NCBI GenBank assembly: GCA_026826555.1
Contig: JAKSZT010053928.1
Span: 37,192,159 to 37,256,158 of the forward strand
Reading direction: 5' to 3'
Length of the DNA: 64,000 nucleotides
DNA from: Tolypeutes matacus
Taxonomy: Eukaryota; Chordata; Mammalia; Cingulata; Chlamyphoridae
Made by a program: the position numbers and the translations under genes. Every line of letters begins with the position of its first letter. Positions within the stretch are counted from its first letter, which is position 1. Positions 37,255 through 49,960 of this stretch are shown here, piece by piece. The notes below the pieces were generated by a model, which saw nothing but the letters and a program-made list of their open reading frames with translations, had not been told where the DNA came from and did no database searches.

Positions 37255-38480
37255 AAGACTGAAATTTTCAGCCATTATGTCTTTGAATATTCTCTCTGTC
37301 CCTTTCTCTCCTATGTCTTCTTCTGGGACTTCCACAATATATATAATGGTACACTTGATGGTGTCCCACAGATTCCTCAGGATCTGTTTTACTGTTTCTC
37401 CTTTCTGCTCCTCATCCTGAAAGATTTCAATGATCTTATCTTAAAGTTCACTGATTCTTCTGCCAGTTCCAATCTGCTGGTAGACCCATCTAGGGAATTT
37501 TAAATTTCTGTTATTATGGTCTTAGGCTCTACTTGGTTCCTTTTCATAATTTCCATTTCTATTGATATTCCCTTTGTGTTCATATGTCCTTTTCCTGATT
37601 TCCTTTAGTTCTTTGTCATTGTTTTCATTTAGCTCTTTGAGCATATTTAGGACCATTTTTTTTAAAGTCTTTGTCTGGTATGTCCCAAGTCTGGTCCTCT
37701 TCAATGATGGTTTCTGATGCTTTAATGTTCTGCTTTGCCTGCACTATCACTTCCTGTTTCTTTACATGCTTTGTAACCTTTGGTTGTAACATGGACATTT
37801 TTACATTTTAATGTATTGTTCTTGGAATTTATACTCTGAGGCATCTTTCCTTTAAGCTTGTATCCAGCTTTTATTATGAACGAGCTTTTCTTGAATGCCA
37901 AGACCTAACAACAACAACAAGAGAAAAAAAGAAAAAAAAAGAAAAAGAAAAACAGAAGAAGGAAAGAAAGGAATCACCTTTCCCAGTTCTTATAGGTTGA
38001 CCTGTGCAGGTGCCTCTACTTCAGGGCTTATCCATATAATGAGTTTGGAAAATAGCTTCAGTTGGCTTTAAACCATAGGACCTTGAGATCCTTTTTAGGA
38101 GAGTTCATGAGCTGCCTTCTACAGGCAAGATCTGGGACAGTGAGTGCCTGAGGCTACCACCAGACAGATTGGATCAGGCATGAAAGCTTTCAGTAAGTGC
38201 ATGAAGGTTACTTTGCTCCCTCCAGTAACTGGATCAGGGATCTGCACTGAGAATTGGGCTAGCTCCATGCTCAGCTGGTGAGGGGTAAGCGAGATACCAC
38301 ACAGGATGCCAGGAGAGCCCACTACTTTTAAGTAGCCTTTTCTTGATTCAGTGCTCGCCTTATTACTTCACTCCTTTAACTGTTTTCTGGATCTCTGAGA
38401 AAGATATTTCTGCCATTTAATGCTGGGGTTTTTCCAAGCTTTTGTGCTGGGACAGAGCTCTGAAGCCACCATCTTGATCA
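37255..38480 (-). mobile_element. Old L1/HAL1-like 5' half, antisense
   Basis: On the minus strand the segment begins at about 38480 with 'gatcaagatggtggcttcag', resembling L1 5' starts. It passes through an A/G-rich patch (about 37918-37975) and enters an ORF1-like coiled-coil region. One open segment there (37522-37704) is rich in Lys, Glu and Asn ('LKELNENNDKELKEIRKR'), as in ORF1 N-termini. The 37255-37500 part matches the region around the end of the coiled coil. There is no ORF2 sequence next to it, which fits a HAL1 element or a truncated L1. I cannot separate these by eye. Confidence 0.65.
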
Positions 38481-40805
38481 GTGTGAGAATACATATATTT
38501 TTAGTATAAGATCTAGATATAATCAATGAAAACATTTTGCATCACTTTATATTCTATAAGCTCCTTTTTACAGTTCATAAAACACAATAGATTTTTGTAA
38601 ATTTGAAAGAGAGGCTATCCTTGTGGTCATAAAGTGAAAGGATTTATTTCTCTCAATTATGGAATAATTTTTATTATGAAATGACTCATTCAGAAAGCAC
38701 CTCAGGCCATTCTCAAAATTAGCCTGTTGTTGTTAGCTGGCCAACATTACATTAATATCTCAACTACCTGGAGGGTAATCAGCAAACAACTACAACTCTC
38801 TGGAAAATAGATAAAAACATAGGATAGACAAAAAAATCGTCTCTAAACAGGTATACTCAGGCACTTTGCTCTTGGGGGAGTCTTCAGAGGCTGCCACTCA
38901 GAGTTTCATTTAGGTTTTCTTTTTTTAAAAAATATGACTTCAGTAGATTTTGTTATCTTGGTTTTGACAAACAACAAATTAGTTCTAGAAAATTAGGAGC
39001 AACAAAGATATTACTAAATGGATGTACAATGACAAGCGCATGAAGTTATTGCTGATTGCTTGACAGCAAGACAGAAGATGAAGAAAAAGAAAAGAAAAAC
39101 AGAGTCCACAGACTTTAAAATTATAGCAGTGTAGAATCATTAGCATTGGAACGAATATCATTTGTCATTGAAGTCATTGCAGGCAATGATCCCAGGATAA
39201 ATATTGATATTCTAAAGTTAACCTTGAGTCATCAAGAAAAAGTTAAATTATATTCAATCTATTTTATTTTGGAAGGCAAGAGAATATACACTGATTTTAG
39301 GAAGACTTTCAGCAATGAGATTGACATTTATCATGTCTCTCTATAGGGGCAAATCACAGCCAAAGGCACTTTGCAGACATCATCTCAATGAATCACCAAT
39401 GGCTAGCCTAAAAATGAACAGAATAGAGTAATAAAATAAAATACCATATTTAGTGCTGAGTTGTGTCCGTTGGCTCTTGGCTCCATGCTCACCCTTAAAG
39501 TTGGCCAACTCCATTTCCCAGATGCCTTTCCTAACTCTCTATTAAGCACTGCCAATGATAAGCCACTGCTGGGGGGATTGGTCACAGAAGGTAAAAAGAA
39601 AACCATTTTATTTCTGCTCTTAGTGGAGCCTTTGGCAATATCAGACAATTAAGAACAATTGGAGGCAGTTGTAGTCTTCAGTAGGGTACAAGGTGGTTTG
39701 AGGAACCTCAGAGGAATAAAGGCTCCTGGATTCCTGCTCCAAGGCCACTGTGTGTTTCCAATAAGCACAAGACCTTGGAGCCTCTGTACCTTGAGCAGTT
39801 CAGCAGCAAGTATTGGCTCATGGATAACCAATCCCTGTTTTGCTACTACCCCAGCCTCCCCCCAGTTCTCCTTTTTACTCATTAACCCTTTCCACACTTT
39901 TGTAACCAAAAACACTTTCTGCTTGAATTTCTAGCATAGTTTCTGTTATCCTGACGGGAAACCACTGATTAATAAAATAGAATTAAAATATGACTCTTAT
40001 TAAAGAAGCCTAGAAAATTCAGCAATCCAGCAATGCTAGCCAAGTAAAACTTACTGTTCCATCTCAGCATTGGTACTTGCTGAGATTAAAACAATGATTT
40101 AGGATACTGTCAGCAAAAATTCTCTTTAGCTATTAAAACTACTTTGATAGTTTTCTATGCCCCAAGTATTGACTCTAGTCAGTTTCAAATGATGACCTGG
40201 AGGAAAAAAGGAAAAGTGGATATAGGTAAAACATCATGCCAGAATCCTCTAGCACTATTAGAAGGTGATAGAGTGTATGAGTATATATGGGTTGCCCCAC
40301 GGATGTTTAATTATCATGGTGCTTCATTCCTTTTTTATATATATTTTTCTTTAACAGCCTGAGACTTTGAATCACAGTAATGTTAAATATAAATTTACTT
40401 AAGGTGCTGTACTCATTTTTCCTAGGTTAGGTTTTTCCCCTGGGAATATGTTAGGTCTTTGAGAAAACTATATCTTATTAAAGAGTGCAAGGTGGGACAT
40501 TAATATGTTCCATTGATGCATATATAATTATTTTTCTCTTCATTGAGAATCTTCCCATCAGTTTAATCCATAGATCACATTGAAAATATTCCCTTAAGAA
40601 GAGGAAATCAACCATTTTGAAAGAAAGAATTTATTTAAATAAATGCAAGGATTTACAGTGTCACTCTTCAGTGCACCTGCTTGAGCCACAGGGAAGTTTT
40701 CTCAGTTTCCCTAGAAATGATCCCTCTTGGAATGAAGAGTACAAAAATTATAAAATAATAGGGAGCAGGTGTTTGTTGAATGACTACCATATATGGAGAC
40801 ACATG
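38481..40805. other. Mostly unassigned; possible old LTR-like piece
   Basis: At about 39640-39985 there is 'taccccagcctccccccag' followed by 'actcattaaccctttccaca'. The tail reads 'tctgcttgaatttctagcat' and 'gtttctgttatcctgacggg'. It resembles an ancient dispersed mammalian repeat that I cannot name. The surrounding sequence has no recognised gene. Confidence 0.35.
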
Positions 40806-40809
40806 ACAA

Positions 40810-40990
40810 AGTAGAAAACCATCAGCTTTGGAATCAGTCAACCTGAGTATGAATCTCCTTTCTGATACCTCCCAGTTATGTGAGTTTAGTCATGTCATGT
40901 AATTTCTCTTCATCTGTTTCACCATCTATAGAAGGAGGCATAATATTTATTTGAGGCAGAGCATTAAAGCTGAAATATATAGACTGCTGA
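40810..40990 (+). repeat. MIR SINE
   Basis: The blocks 'agctttggaatcagtcaacc', 'cccagttatgtgagtttagt', 'gtaatttctcttcatctgtt' and 'agaaggaggcataatattta' are in MIR order. Confidence 0.8.
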
Positions 40991-41945
40991 ACAGTGTGCC
41001 CCTAGCTTAATAAATAGAGTGGTTTTGTAGCATATGTGTGGATGTATGTTTAAGTGTGCATGTTGTACTATTTGATCTTGCTAATATTGAACTGTTTTTG
41101 ACCCACAGAAATATATATCACCCTCCATTAAGGAAATTGTAATCTTTATAAAAGGATTGAAACAGGACATAAGGTTTTGCCAATTATTGATAATAACTGG
41201 ACATGGCATTCCCTATGTAAAGGGTGATCACAATAAGCTGGCCATAGGTTTGAGTAGCATAATAGATTTTGGAAGATATTAGAAGAAATTTTCCATTAAA
41301 AGCCTAGGTAAGGTTTTTGCTTTGTAAAAAAAAAAAGTTATGACTTTTTTGGAAAGGTTAGAGAACAAAGAAAACATTTGTGTTGTAAATACATTCAGTT
41401 AATGACAAAAACCTGTACATGATGTGGGGAATGAAAGGTTCCATCTGTAACTGAGTGTTAAGATGAAGATGAAGTTAACCTCTCCAGAGTAATGGAACAC
41501 GAACGAATAATTTGCAGCCTGTATTATGATGTCATGGAACATCTAGAACATTCACCCTGAATCTAAAATGCTGAAGTGAAAGATGGGTATGGCTGATAGA
41601 CCACACTCAAAGGATCACTTAATCTTCAAGTAGTGTTCGAAAGATAGCTTCAGAAAATCATATCGATTGACTTAAAGTATAGTTATTATAGAAAATTACA
41701 GCCTATCATCTTCTAAATTGTGCTGTTATTAAATGGATTTCTAGTAAAGTGTTTATGAGTCTAAAGAATGGTAGCCAGTTTAGTACAACAGTCAGAATGC
41801 TTTTTAAAAAATTTATGCAGGCACACATACACAGACTGTCGAGAGTAGTGCCCCAAGCTCAATAAATATACATACACACATAATATATATGTTTACAATG
41901 CATGATATATATATTTACACTCATATGTATCACTCTTAATTGTCA
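40991..41945. other. Unassigned AT-rich non-coding stretch
   Basis: Nothing recognised. An AT/CA-rich low-complexity tract lies at about 41860-41930, just before the L1-type module. Confidence 0.4.
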
Positions 41946-41949
41946 AAAT

Positions 41950-43506
41950 AAATGAGGGAATCTGAATTCCCAGCCTGGAGAGCTCTGCCACATTCTCCAA
42001 AGGAGCAGCAACAGTCTTCTGAGTGCAGGGACAGTGTCTGTCAGAAGAGGATGGTCCACTGATGGGTTCTTGTTCTTGATGACTACCCTTATGAGTCTTT
42101 GCTCTTGTAACTGAAACTTAGCCTACTGTTATGGGGTGCCTAAGGGTTGCCACCTGAAGCCTGCTCAAATTTGTTGCTCAAATGTGGCCTCTCTCTAAGC
42201 CAAACTCACCATATGAATGCATTACCTTCCCCCCAATGTGGGACATGACTTCCGGGGATGAGCCTCCCTGGCAACGAGGGATTAATACCAAGTGCCAACT
42301 GGCAACACGACTGGAAAAAGACCTTGAATAAAAGGGGGAAAAGGTAAAGACAAATGAGTTCAAGTGGCTAAGAGATTTCAAAGAGAGTTGGGAGGTCATC
42401 CCAGAGGTAAGGCTTACGCACACCTCAGTAGGATCTCATAGAACGCCAGAGTGCATATCACCCCACACAGAGGGGCTCCTGAGGACTCTGGAGACACCTA
42501 GGTCCTATATAAGGGGGGATAGACCCAGAGATTGACGCCTTATCAGTGGGCCATACTTTGGAATCTGTGCTCCTGAGAGTGACAGAGTTGGACTCAAATA
42601 AGTCCTCCCTGCACATGGTCCATCAGTCCCTTCTATTCAAACCTATATGTGATGCTGGAGTTTTTAGGTATACTTCCAGAGACTGGAGCCTCTGGCCTAC
42701 CTATGTGCCAGGTGTGCGTGGAATCTCGGTGGAACTGCAACTCCTACCCTACAGCTCAATGGACTCATCCAAGTCACCTGGTGAGGAGACAACGATGGGT
42801 AACAGCCATCCCAGGGAATGGAGAGGGCCTGCAGCTGCAGGCAGGATCATCCCACCCACCATATCCATGGGATATAAGCCCTCTCTCACTTGGAGGTAGA
42901 GTGGACATCACCATCCCAGTCCCCTCAGGATTGGGGGAAGAACTATGGACTAGAGTGGACTTAATGGTATTCTGTTGTACACATATGGTGATTCTAGCAA
43001 TGGAAGAAATTATAACAGTGAGGTGGAGCCGGTGGCCACTGGACACTTTCGGGGCAGGGAGGGGATGTGCAGTTGAAATACAGGGGCTTTTTCGGGACTT
43101 GGGGGCTGTCCTGAGTGCCGTTGTGGCGATGGATGTAGGCCATTTTAAATCAGCACACACCATTCAGAACTGTGTGGGAGAGTGTGGTCTACGATGTGAA
43201 CTGTGGTCTATGGTTGATGGCAAGGCCCCAGGATGTGTAGGTCCATTGAGGGTGGTGGGCCACACTTGTGGGAGATGTTTGTGTGGGATGTTGTGGGAGG
43301 TGTGGGAGGTTGGGAACATGGGAATCCCTGTAGTTTCTGTGTAATATTTAGGTAATCTAAACACCTTTTAATATATATATATATAACATTTTTGTAAGCA
43401 AATGCACATATATGCATATATATTTATATATCATTTTACAAATACTGGTATGTATTGTGAAATATTTAATTTTTACCCACAATAAAAAAAAAAAAAAAAA
43501 AAAAAA
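41950..43506 (+). mobile_element. L1-type 3' module ending in AATAAA and an A tail
   Basis: About 1.5 kb of sequence clearly richer in G and C than its surroundings. It contains 'gatgtggcctctctct'-like sequence (42183-42199) and 'gtgggacatgacttcc', then the region duplicated in the 25.2 kb copy. It ends with the same 280-base tail as L1 copy 1, 'acccacaataaa' and an A run at 43481-43506. Position and tail mark it as the 3' untranslated end of a 5'-truncated L1 or a non-autonomous derivative. The left boundary is uncertain and no target duplication is seen. The plus-strand open frame at 42649-43344 is incidental: the 25.5 kb copy has an indel and early stop in it. Confidence 0.75.
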
Positions 43507-44740
43507 GCATTGCTTTTTTATTTGTTGGCTTGTTGTTTTAACCTTCATAGAACAACTACTTTATTCATTGCAATATATCAGCTCTAAATGTATGTGACTA
43601 CAAGGATAGTCTATGAGTAAAGGTCAGCTTAGTGGGTTTAAACTCTAAGGTAGCTGCTTTCCTTATATGTGTTAAGAAGACTTTGTAAGATAAGGATTGT
43701 TGCAGCAAGTGAGAAACTTTGCAAGGAAAACTTAATGGTCATTTTGAGCAAAGATCACTGCTACATATGAAATTCTATAAATTATAAAGAGCAGATTTAT
43801 TTCCAATGCCCAGAAATGGATGTGTTAATGTTTTTATTTTTTAAAGTCTTGAGAATTATTTATTTTACATAAAATCAACACTTTTTCAAGTATTGTAATT
43901 TCTTACAAATCAGTTTATTGATCAGTTTATTGTCTTGAACTATTTCTTTACTTTCATCTAAATATTTAGTTAATTATAAACTTTATGCCACCTTCTAATT
44001 GCTGAAATATAACTGGGCAAATATGTTTCACTTGAGGTGGTAAAAAACAGTCTGTATTTTAGGATAAAACTTGAAAACATATTGCAATTGAAATCTTTAG
44101 TGCTTGGAGAAACACTAGATATTCACATTCCTTAAAGAATAATAGAATTCCACTATGTAAGGCAAACTGTTAAGAGTCTGGTCAAAGGATTTAATTCTGT
44201 ACATAAATCCAAAGAAGATAAAATGGCTTATGATCTATAAATTATCACCATGGCATGTCTGCTAAAATAATGTAATTTCTGGATGAAGATCAAATAGCTT
44301 AAAATAATATGAAATACAGAAACTATCATATATTTATATATCAATATTAACTTTCTCCCAAAATCTGTACCTCAGTGCAATCGATCTTGTTGTTGTTGTT
44401 ATTGTTGCTAGTTTTGTTTTGTTCTTTTTACTTGGAAATGGTGACATGTGACCTTCTTATTTCTCTGGTATTGAATTATTTTATGACTCCTAACTTTTGA
44501 AGTCATTGTTGTCATGTGAGGAGGAAAGAATGGAGCACATTAAGAGTATGAGTAAAATTGTTTTCTTTGTAGTAAAAAATATTACTAAACAAATACATAT
44601 CTAGTATGCAAAGCATTACCATTTATGAAGTGCTTTTTATGTGGCCAATGGCAGCAAAAATGAAATAAACAAAATAATCAAGTAATCTTTGTTCTATTTT
44701 TATTTTTAACCAAACGCTGAGAATGTTCAGGAGGGTAGGA
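43507..44740. other. Unassigned AT-rich stretch
   Basis: No gene recognised. A 12-base unit 'atcagtttattg' occurs twice in tandem at 43909-43932, and there is a short TTG run near 44388-44405. Confidence 0.5.
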
Positions 44741-44880
44741 GAAAGAAAGAAAGAAAGGAAGGAAGGAAGGAAGGAAGGAAGGAAGGAAGGAAGGAAGGAA
44801 GGAAGGAAGGAAGGAAAAAAAGAAAAGAAAGAAAAAAAAGAAAAGAAAGAAAAAGAAAAGAAAGAAGAAAGAAAGAAGCG
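44741..44880 (+). repeat. (GAAA)n-(GGAA)n-(GAAA)n microsatellite
   Basis: The core at 44757-44816 is about 15 uninterrupted GGAA units, flanked by GAAA and AAAAG runs to about 44878. The long open frames on both strands (Lys-Glu-Gly-Arg and Phe-Leu-Pro-Ser repeats) are translations of this tract, not genes. Confidence 0.97.
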
Positions 44881-46920
44881 GGAGAATGGAAAATGCATAG
44901 ATAACTTGAACTGGAGAAGCAAGTGGCACAAATCATTACCATGACATTTTACCATTTTGAAGGTTAGTTTGGTAATATAAATATGATGAAAACATGACTA
45001 CTGATGGGTGAAATTCTTAACACGTACATTTTTATACATATCCATTCAAGGATTCCAATAGAAATACACACACAGTTGGTACTCATTAATATTGGATAAT
45101 TTAGAAAGCTGTTATATTAATAATGATATGAAAGAAATATCCTAAAGTGGGAGAACAGAATAGAGGGAAATGAAGAGAGTCTGAGAATAAGAGTTCATTT
45201 GTGGTTGAGATATTTTAAGATGTTTTATGTTAACATAGCTTGGTGACATTATGTGATTATGATTAAGCTAAAAGAGGCTGCTATAGCCATAGACATGGAG
45301 TGTCATTTGAAAAACACAAAAGTCCATTGCAATATTACCAGATCTATGCTAGAGTCATCCTGGGAGTTAAGTGATGGCAGTTTTAAAGTAAAGAAACTCT
45401 TATACCAAGAGATGAAATCATTCTTCCGGGCACACAGGAAATCTGTGGCAAAAATGGAAACATAACTAGAGGCTTGTTAAGGACATCTAGAATTAGAACT
45501 ACTCTGACCATTTCTACAAACTCCCATCTCTCCCCAAGATATTATACATAAGAATACATAAGAAATATTACTCTTAAATAAAGGGAAATAAATTTGTTCT
45601 TGTCTTTCCAATATGTACATTTTAACATCTTATGAGCCAACTTCTCTGCTAAATATAACTTACCAATTACTGTTTTAATCTATTCCATGACCGGGTACTC
45701 AGCGAATTAATAAGGAAAGTAAGCAAAACATACAAGAATCCATTTATGAATTTAAAAGCAGAGCAAAACTTCTTAGTTAGATATGGTCTATTTTCACTCT
45801 CTTTATTCATCTTACATTTAAAGGCTCTATTTCTCTTTCTTTTTAACACTAGGGTTGGAAAACTAATTTCCTTATATGCGTATCTGCTATCAAGTCTTTA
45901 TTTTGTATAGTTTTATTTCAAGGGGAAGTTCTGTAAGCTGATTTCCAAATGAGTTACTGGTTCTACATCCTTAAGCATTTTTTAGATAGAGGAATAATTG
46001 ATCATGGCATATTTGACTGATTTATTCTGGGTCCGATGATCAGCAATGAAATAAGAAAGTTAGGAGAACAAAACTCTTATGCATAAAGCCACTTACATAA
46101 CTGGCATATTTGATTAACTATGAAATAATTGCTTTACATAAAATCATTTTTTATGTTTATTAACATTAGAAAAGTCTAAAACAATAAGGAATTAGATTTA
46201 TTTTGCCTGAAAATAAAAGTAGTGCTAATCATACACTAACAATGAAATAAGAAATAAAATGCATAAATTAAACAAATCACCCAATTTGAAAAACAGAATC
46301 GGTAAGTATTCTTATTTTTTTCAAGGCTTTTTGAAATTGAACAGAAAAATTGATGTCAGATAAAACATCCATTGGATTTTTGGAGGTGTATTTTTTAAAA
46401 AAAGAAATCCTTGCTGGCTTAACTTCTTCCAAAACTCTAAGTTCTACAGACACAAAGAGAGAACGAGTAAAAAGACAAAAAAGGAGCCTAAATCAGCTTC
46501 ACACCTGTTTTCCATAAGGTTAATTAATTGTTGCTAATTGCACCATGATTCAGCCATAGACAGAGGCTTTGTCTGAGATAATGCAGTGGGGAGGAACTAG
46601 GAGAAAGAAGAGTGAAATTTGAATGTTCAGAAGTTACACTCTACCTCACTGTGCTTAAGATGCAAAAAAAGGTAACACAATATTAGAGAAGCACACATCC
46701 TGCAACAAGATGCAATTAAGTATTTTTTAAACTCCTCAGTAATTACATACATATCAATTAGCCAAGTGGAAACTTGGCAATTCTCTGTTTATTTGATCAG
46801 TGTCATAGTCAAATTCTATAATTCCATCTCCTGAATTCATTTTGAGGATAATAGTCATAACCCAAATGCATTGTCATTCAACTTTAATAGATTTCTCGCA
46901 CTGGAGATAAGAATAATGAC
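44881..46920. other. Unassigned AT-rich non-coding stretch
   Basis: No gene recognised. At about 46515-46780 several ATTA cores cluster ('ggttaattaattg', 'gctaattgc', 'gcaattaag', 'gtaattac', 'caattagcc'). Confidence 0.4.
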
Positions 46921-46924
46921 GAAG

Positions 46925-47135
46925 AAGAACATTTATAAAAGCAAATTATGCACCAGGCATTGTTCTAAGGGAGCTTTAAATCATTTAATCTCCTCCAAAA
47001 TGAATGACACAATTAATACCATTACCCCTGTTTTACAGGTGAAAAAATGGAGACACAGAGGGGTGAAATACTTGCCCAAGGCCCCAGATAACAAGTGGTG
47101 GAGCAGACACTTGAACCACTGTACCATGCTTTACC
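46925..47135 (-). repeat. MIR SINE, well preserved
   Basis: The plus strand reads 'atgcaccaggcattgttcta', 'taccattacccctgttttac', 'aggtgaaaaaatggagacac', 'cttgcccaaggccccagata' and 'agtggtggagcagacacttg'. This is an almost complete MIR complement. Confidence 0.88.
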
Positions 47136-47704
47136 AGCCACTTTACTTAATGCATTTCAAAAGCAGATATTGGAAGACAGGCCTTATGTTTTTATGATGA
47201 GCAGCTATAGTTTTGAAGAGATTTCCAATTTCAACAACATGCTTGTACAGGACAATTGCAGAGAAGTAGATTCAAACCTCAGAAATGAAATCACTTTTCC
47301 AATCCACCTTTATTTAGATATTCATAATATAAAAGATTATACTGGTCTGAAAAGGACCACTATGAAAAACATCCATAACTCTTAAAATGCAAAGCAAAAA
47401 GCTGACTTCCTTCATTTCCATTTATAGTCTTATCCCTAGGACTAGAAAATATATGAGAGGTAAACAGATTTTTGAATATGTGAAATCTGGAAGTATTTAA
47501 TAGGAATAATTATAAACTTGAGGAAAAATGAGGATAGTCTAATGAAAAAAAAAGCCCATTCTTGTTTATGATGCCAATACTCTTAAAACACATACTTTTA
47601 AGTAAATGGCAATATGACGGGTGGAATCTATGTTTGCATTGCCCATTCCTATCTGAATCAATAGCTATTTCATAGACATTTATATGTAGATATAAAATGT
47701 AAAG

Positions 47705-47772
47705 AAAGCCACCTCTATCGTTTAAAGATGAATAATCTAAAAGCCACCTTTATCTTTAAAAGATGAATATTC
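47705..47772 (+). repeat. 34-base imperfect tandem duplication
   Basis: Two adjacent units, each with 'aaagccacct(c/t)tatc' followed by 'aaagatgaata', occupy about 47705-47738 and 47739-47772. They differ by a few substitutions. Confidence 0.85.
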
Positions 47773-47851
47773 AATGCATTTAAGGTTTTGATGATTAGGT
47801 CCAGATTTTGCGTGTAAATAAATAAGCATTTTTTTTTCATTTCTCTGGGAA

Positions 47852-47891
47852 ATAAGAAATACAAATTACTTATAAGAAATACAAATTATTT
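47852..47891 (+). repeat. 20-base tandem duplication
   Basis: The unit 'ataagaaatacaaattactt' is followed directly by a second copy with one substitution by eye. It lies 80 bases after the 34-base duplication. Confidence 0.9.
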
Positions 47892-49774
47892 ATAACCTCC
47901 ATTTTTTTCTAATATTCCTAATAAATTCCGAGTATCGTTTATCTTTATACACAAGAAATGAAAGATCTATTTCAACTTTTTCTATTTTCATGATTGTAAA
48001 ATGCTCCTGGAACTTCATATCAAAGTTGAATTCATTTCAATCCAGAGGAAACGGTTCTGATTTGCTAGAGTTGCAAATCATTTTGGGAATTCATTGAAGT
48101 GAAATATATTCTGTTTACAGGAAATTATAATTTTTACTATGAGTCATAAAATCTAATACAAAAGAAGGCCATTTAAAATACTGTGTTTTTTTTTAAAAAT
48201 TTAATATGTTCTGTATTTTAGTTATTCCCAGACTCTGGCTTAGTTGCTTTTATCTGTACTGCTAAAAAGTGTTGGCAGTATCTAATGAATTGAATAATAA
48301 TGATGCAATGTTATGTAGGTAAACATGCCAACAAATAAGAAGCTGAAATTCTCATTGCATTTTCACTTCTCTTGTCTTAATCATCCTAAAGAAGAAAAAA
48401 ATGGGAATTGTGCTAGGAAAAAAATTTTACTTTTTACTTCATTTTTCTTTACATCATCGCTAAATGTCTTAGATAAAACAAAGATGCTTCCTAAAGAAAA
48501 AAAAATGTATCAATTTCAATCTACTTCACTTATGGAAAGAATTTGACAATTTCATTAGCATTTTCTGGAATTGGTCTTTATAAAATAATTTGAAAGCAAA
48601 ACTGTAGGAATCATATGACTATGGCACAGTCATGCTTTACAATTGTGATACTCTTTGATAGTTAAATTCTGGCACAAAATTGCAAAGTTGCTTTATTCTC
48701 CTCTGCAACTTTAAAGTGAAAATAAGTTACTTGCCAATAATCACTTTGTCACAACTTAAAATATTAAACTAATTTGCCGTTTGTCTAATTGTCAAGAGCT
48801 ATTTCAAAGTCATTCAGCCATATGACATCTTGGTATGTTTAACTAAAGATATTTTTATTCTTCCATTACGTCCCTCAGCCTCTTTCCACGGTATGCCAAT
48901 TCCATTGTCTCAGAGCTGAATCATGTTCCAGGCCTCAGAGTAGACTGATATTTTTCCTGCTTCTTTGTCAATGTTCTTTGTTGATGAGTGGGTCAAAAAT
49001 AGCGTATTCACTCACTTTTAAATTGATTGAAAATAATTTGTATTAAGTGGAAGTTTTTTAATTTTAATTTTTTGCAAATTTTCTCCCAAAGAGAATCTGT
49101 AACTGATTCTCAATAAAACATCAGTATGTGTCCAGGCATAATCACCGAATAGATTTCACTTTACTTTTTTATTTTATGTGATAAAACCAATGTCAACAGG
49201 CCTCAACAGGTGTTCTACTTTAGGTTTATGGCCAACATTGCTCAGACAATGCATTTATAAATCCATAAATTATAAAATGGTCTTTACTTTCTTGGGTAGA
49301 GTATTTACTTAAGTGAATACTTCAAATAAATGTGAAAGTGTTTTAAAAATTACATTCTATTAAGCTTGGTCTTTTTTAAAAATCAATAACATAATCTTCA
49401 TATAAACCTTACTAGGAAATATACCCATAGCAAAATATCCCAAATAGGCATAATGTAAATCAGCATTCAGCCTTCTGAAGTCCTAATAGTGACACAGGAA
49501 AGCTCTCATTAAATGGTCATTTTGTTGTTGTGGTGGTGGTTAGTGCTTTCTTTCTTGGATATGCTCTCTTCATTACATTTATTTTTAATCACAATTAGAA
49601 TACACATTGGTTAATGGTTATTATATTGACATGAGTTAATCATTTTAAATTTATGCCCCTGACAATGTCTTAAGACTCATTTCTCACTAGGTGCCCCAGT
49701 ACTCACAAATCAAATTTTTTATGGAACAGTTTTCTTTCCCATCTTCTCTGTGCTGTAATTGGTCTGTATAACCC

Positions 49775-49960
49775 CTCATAATTCTTCAAAACTAAACTCA
49801 GAAACAAACAACTGAACTCAGATGTTACTCTGCCAGCAAGCCTTTCTGTGCTCATCTCCTACCAGCTACTCTAGCAGGCTAGGATGAATAGTCATTTGCA
49901 TACTCTTTTTATTTCCATGGCCATTGTATGTGCTTAATAGTTCTCTCACCCTCCCAATGG
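49775..49960 (+). repeat. L2 LINE 3' region fragment
   Basis: 'aactgaactcagatgttact' and 'gccagcaagcctttctgtgc' followed by a 'cattgtatgtgcttaatag' block match the L2 order ('agctcaaatgtcacctcctccaggaagccttcc...'). It is diverged, with open boundaries. Confidence 0.6.

Larger units (their letters stand above)
47136..49765. other. Unassigned AT-rich stretch with two small tandem duplications
   Basis: No gene or family recognised apart from the tandem duplications listed separately at 47705 and 47852. Confidence 0.45.

Noticed and set aside
42649..43344. 231-codon open frame, the longest in the window
   Set aside because: It lies inside an L1-type 3' module. The related copy at 25.5 kb has an indel and an early stop in the same frame, and no domain is recognisable.
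44623..44955. Repetitive open frames (Phe-Leu-Pro-Ser and Lys-Glu-Gly-Arg)
   Set aside because: They are translations of the GGAA/GAAA microsatellite in several frames.
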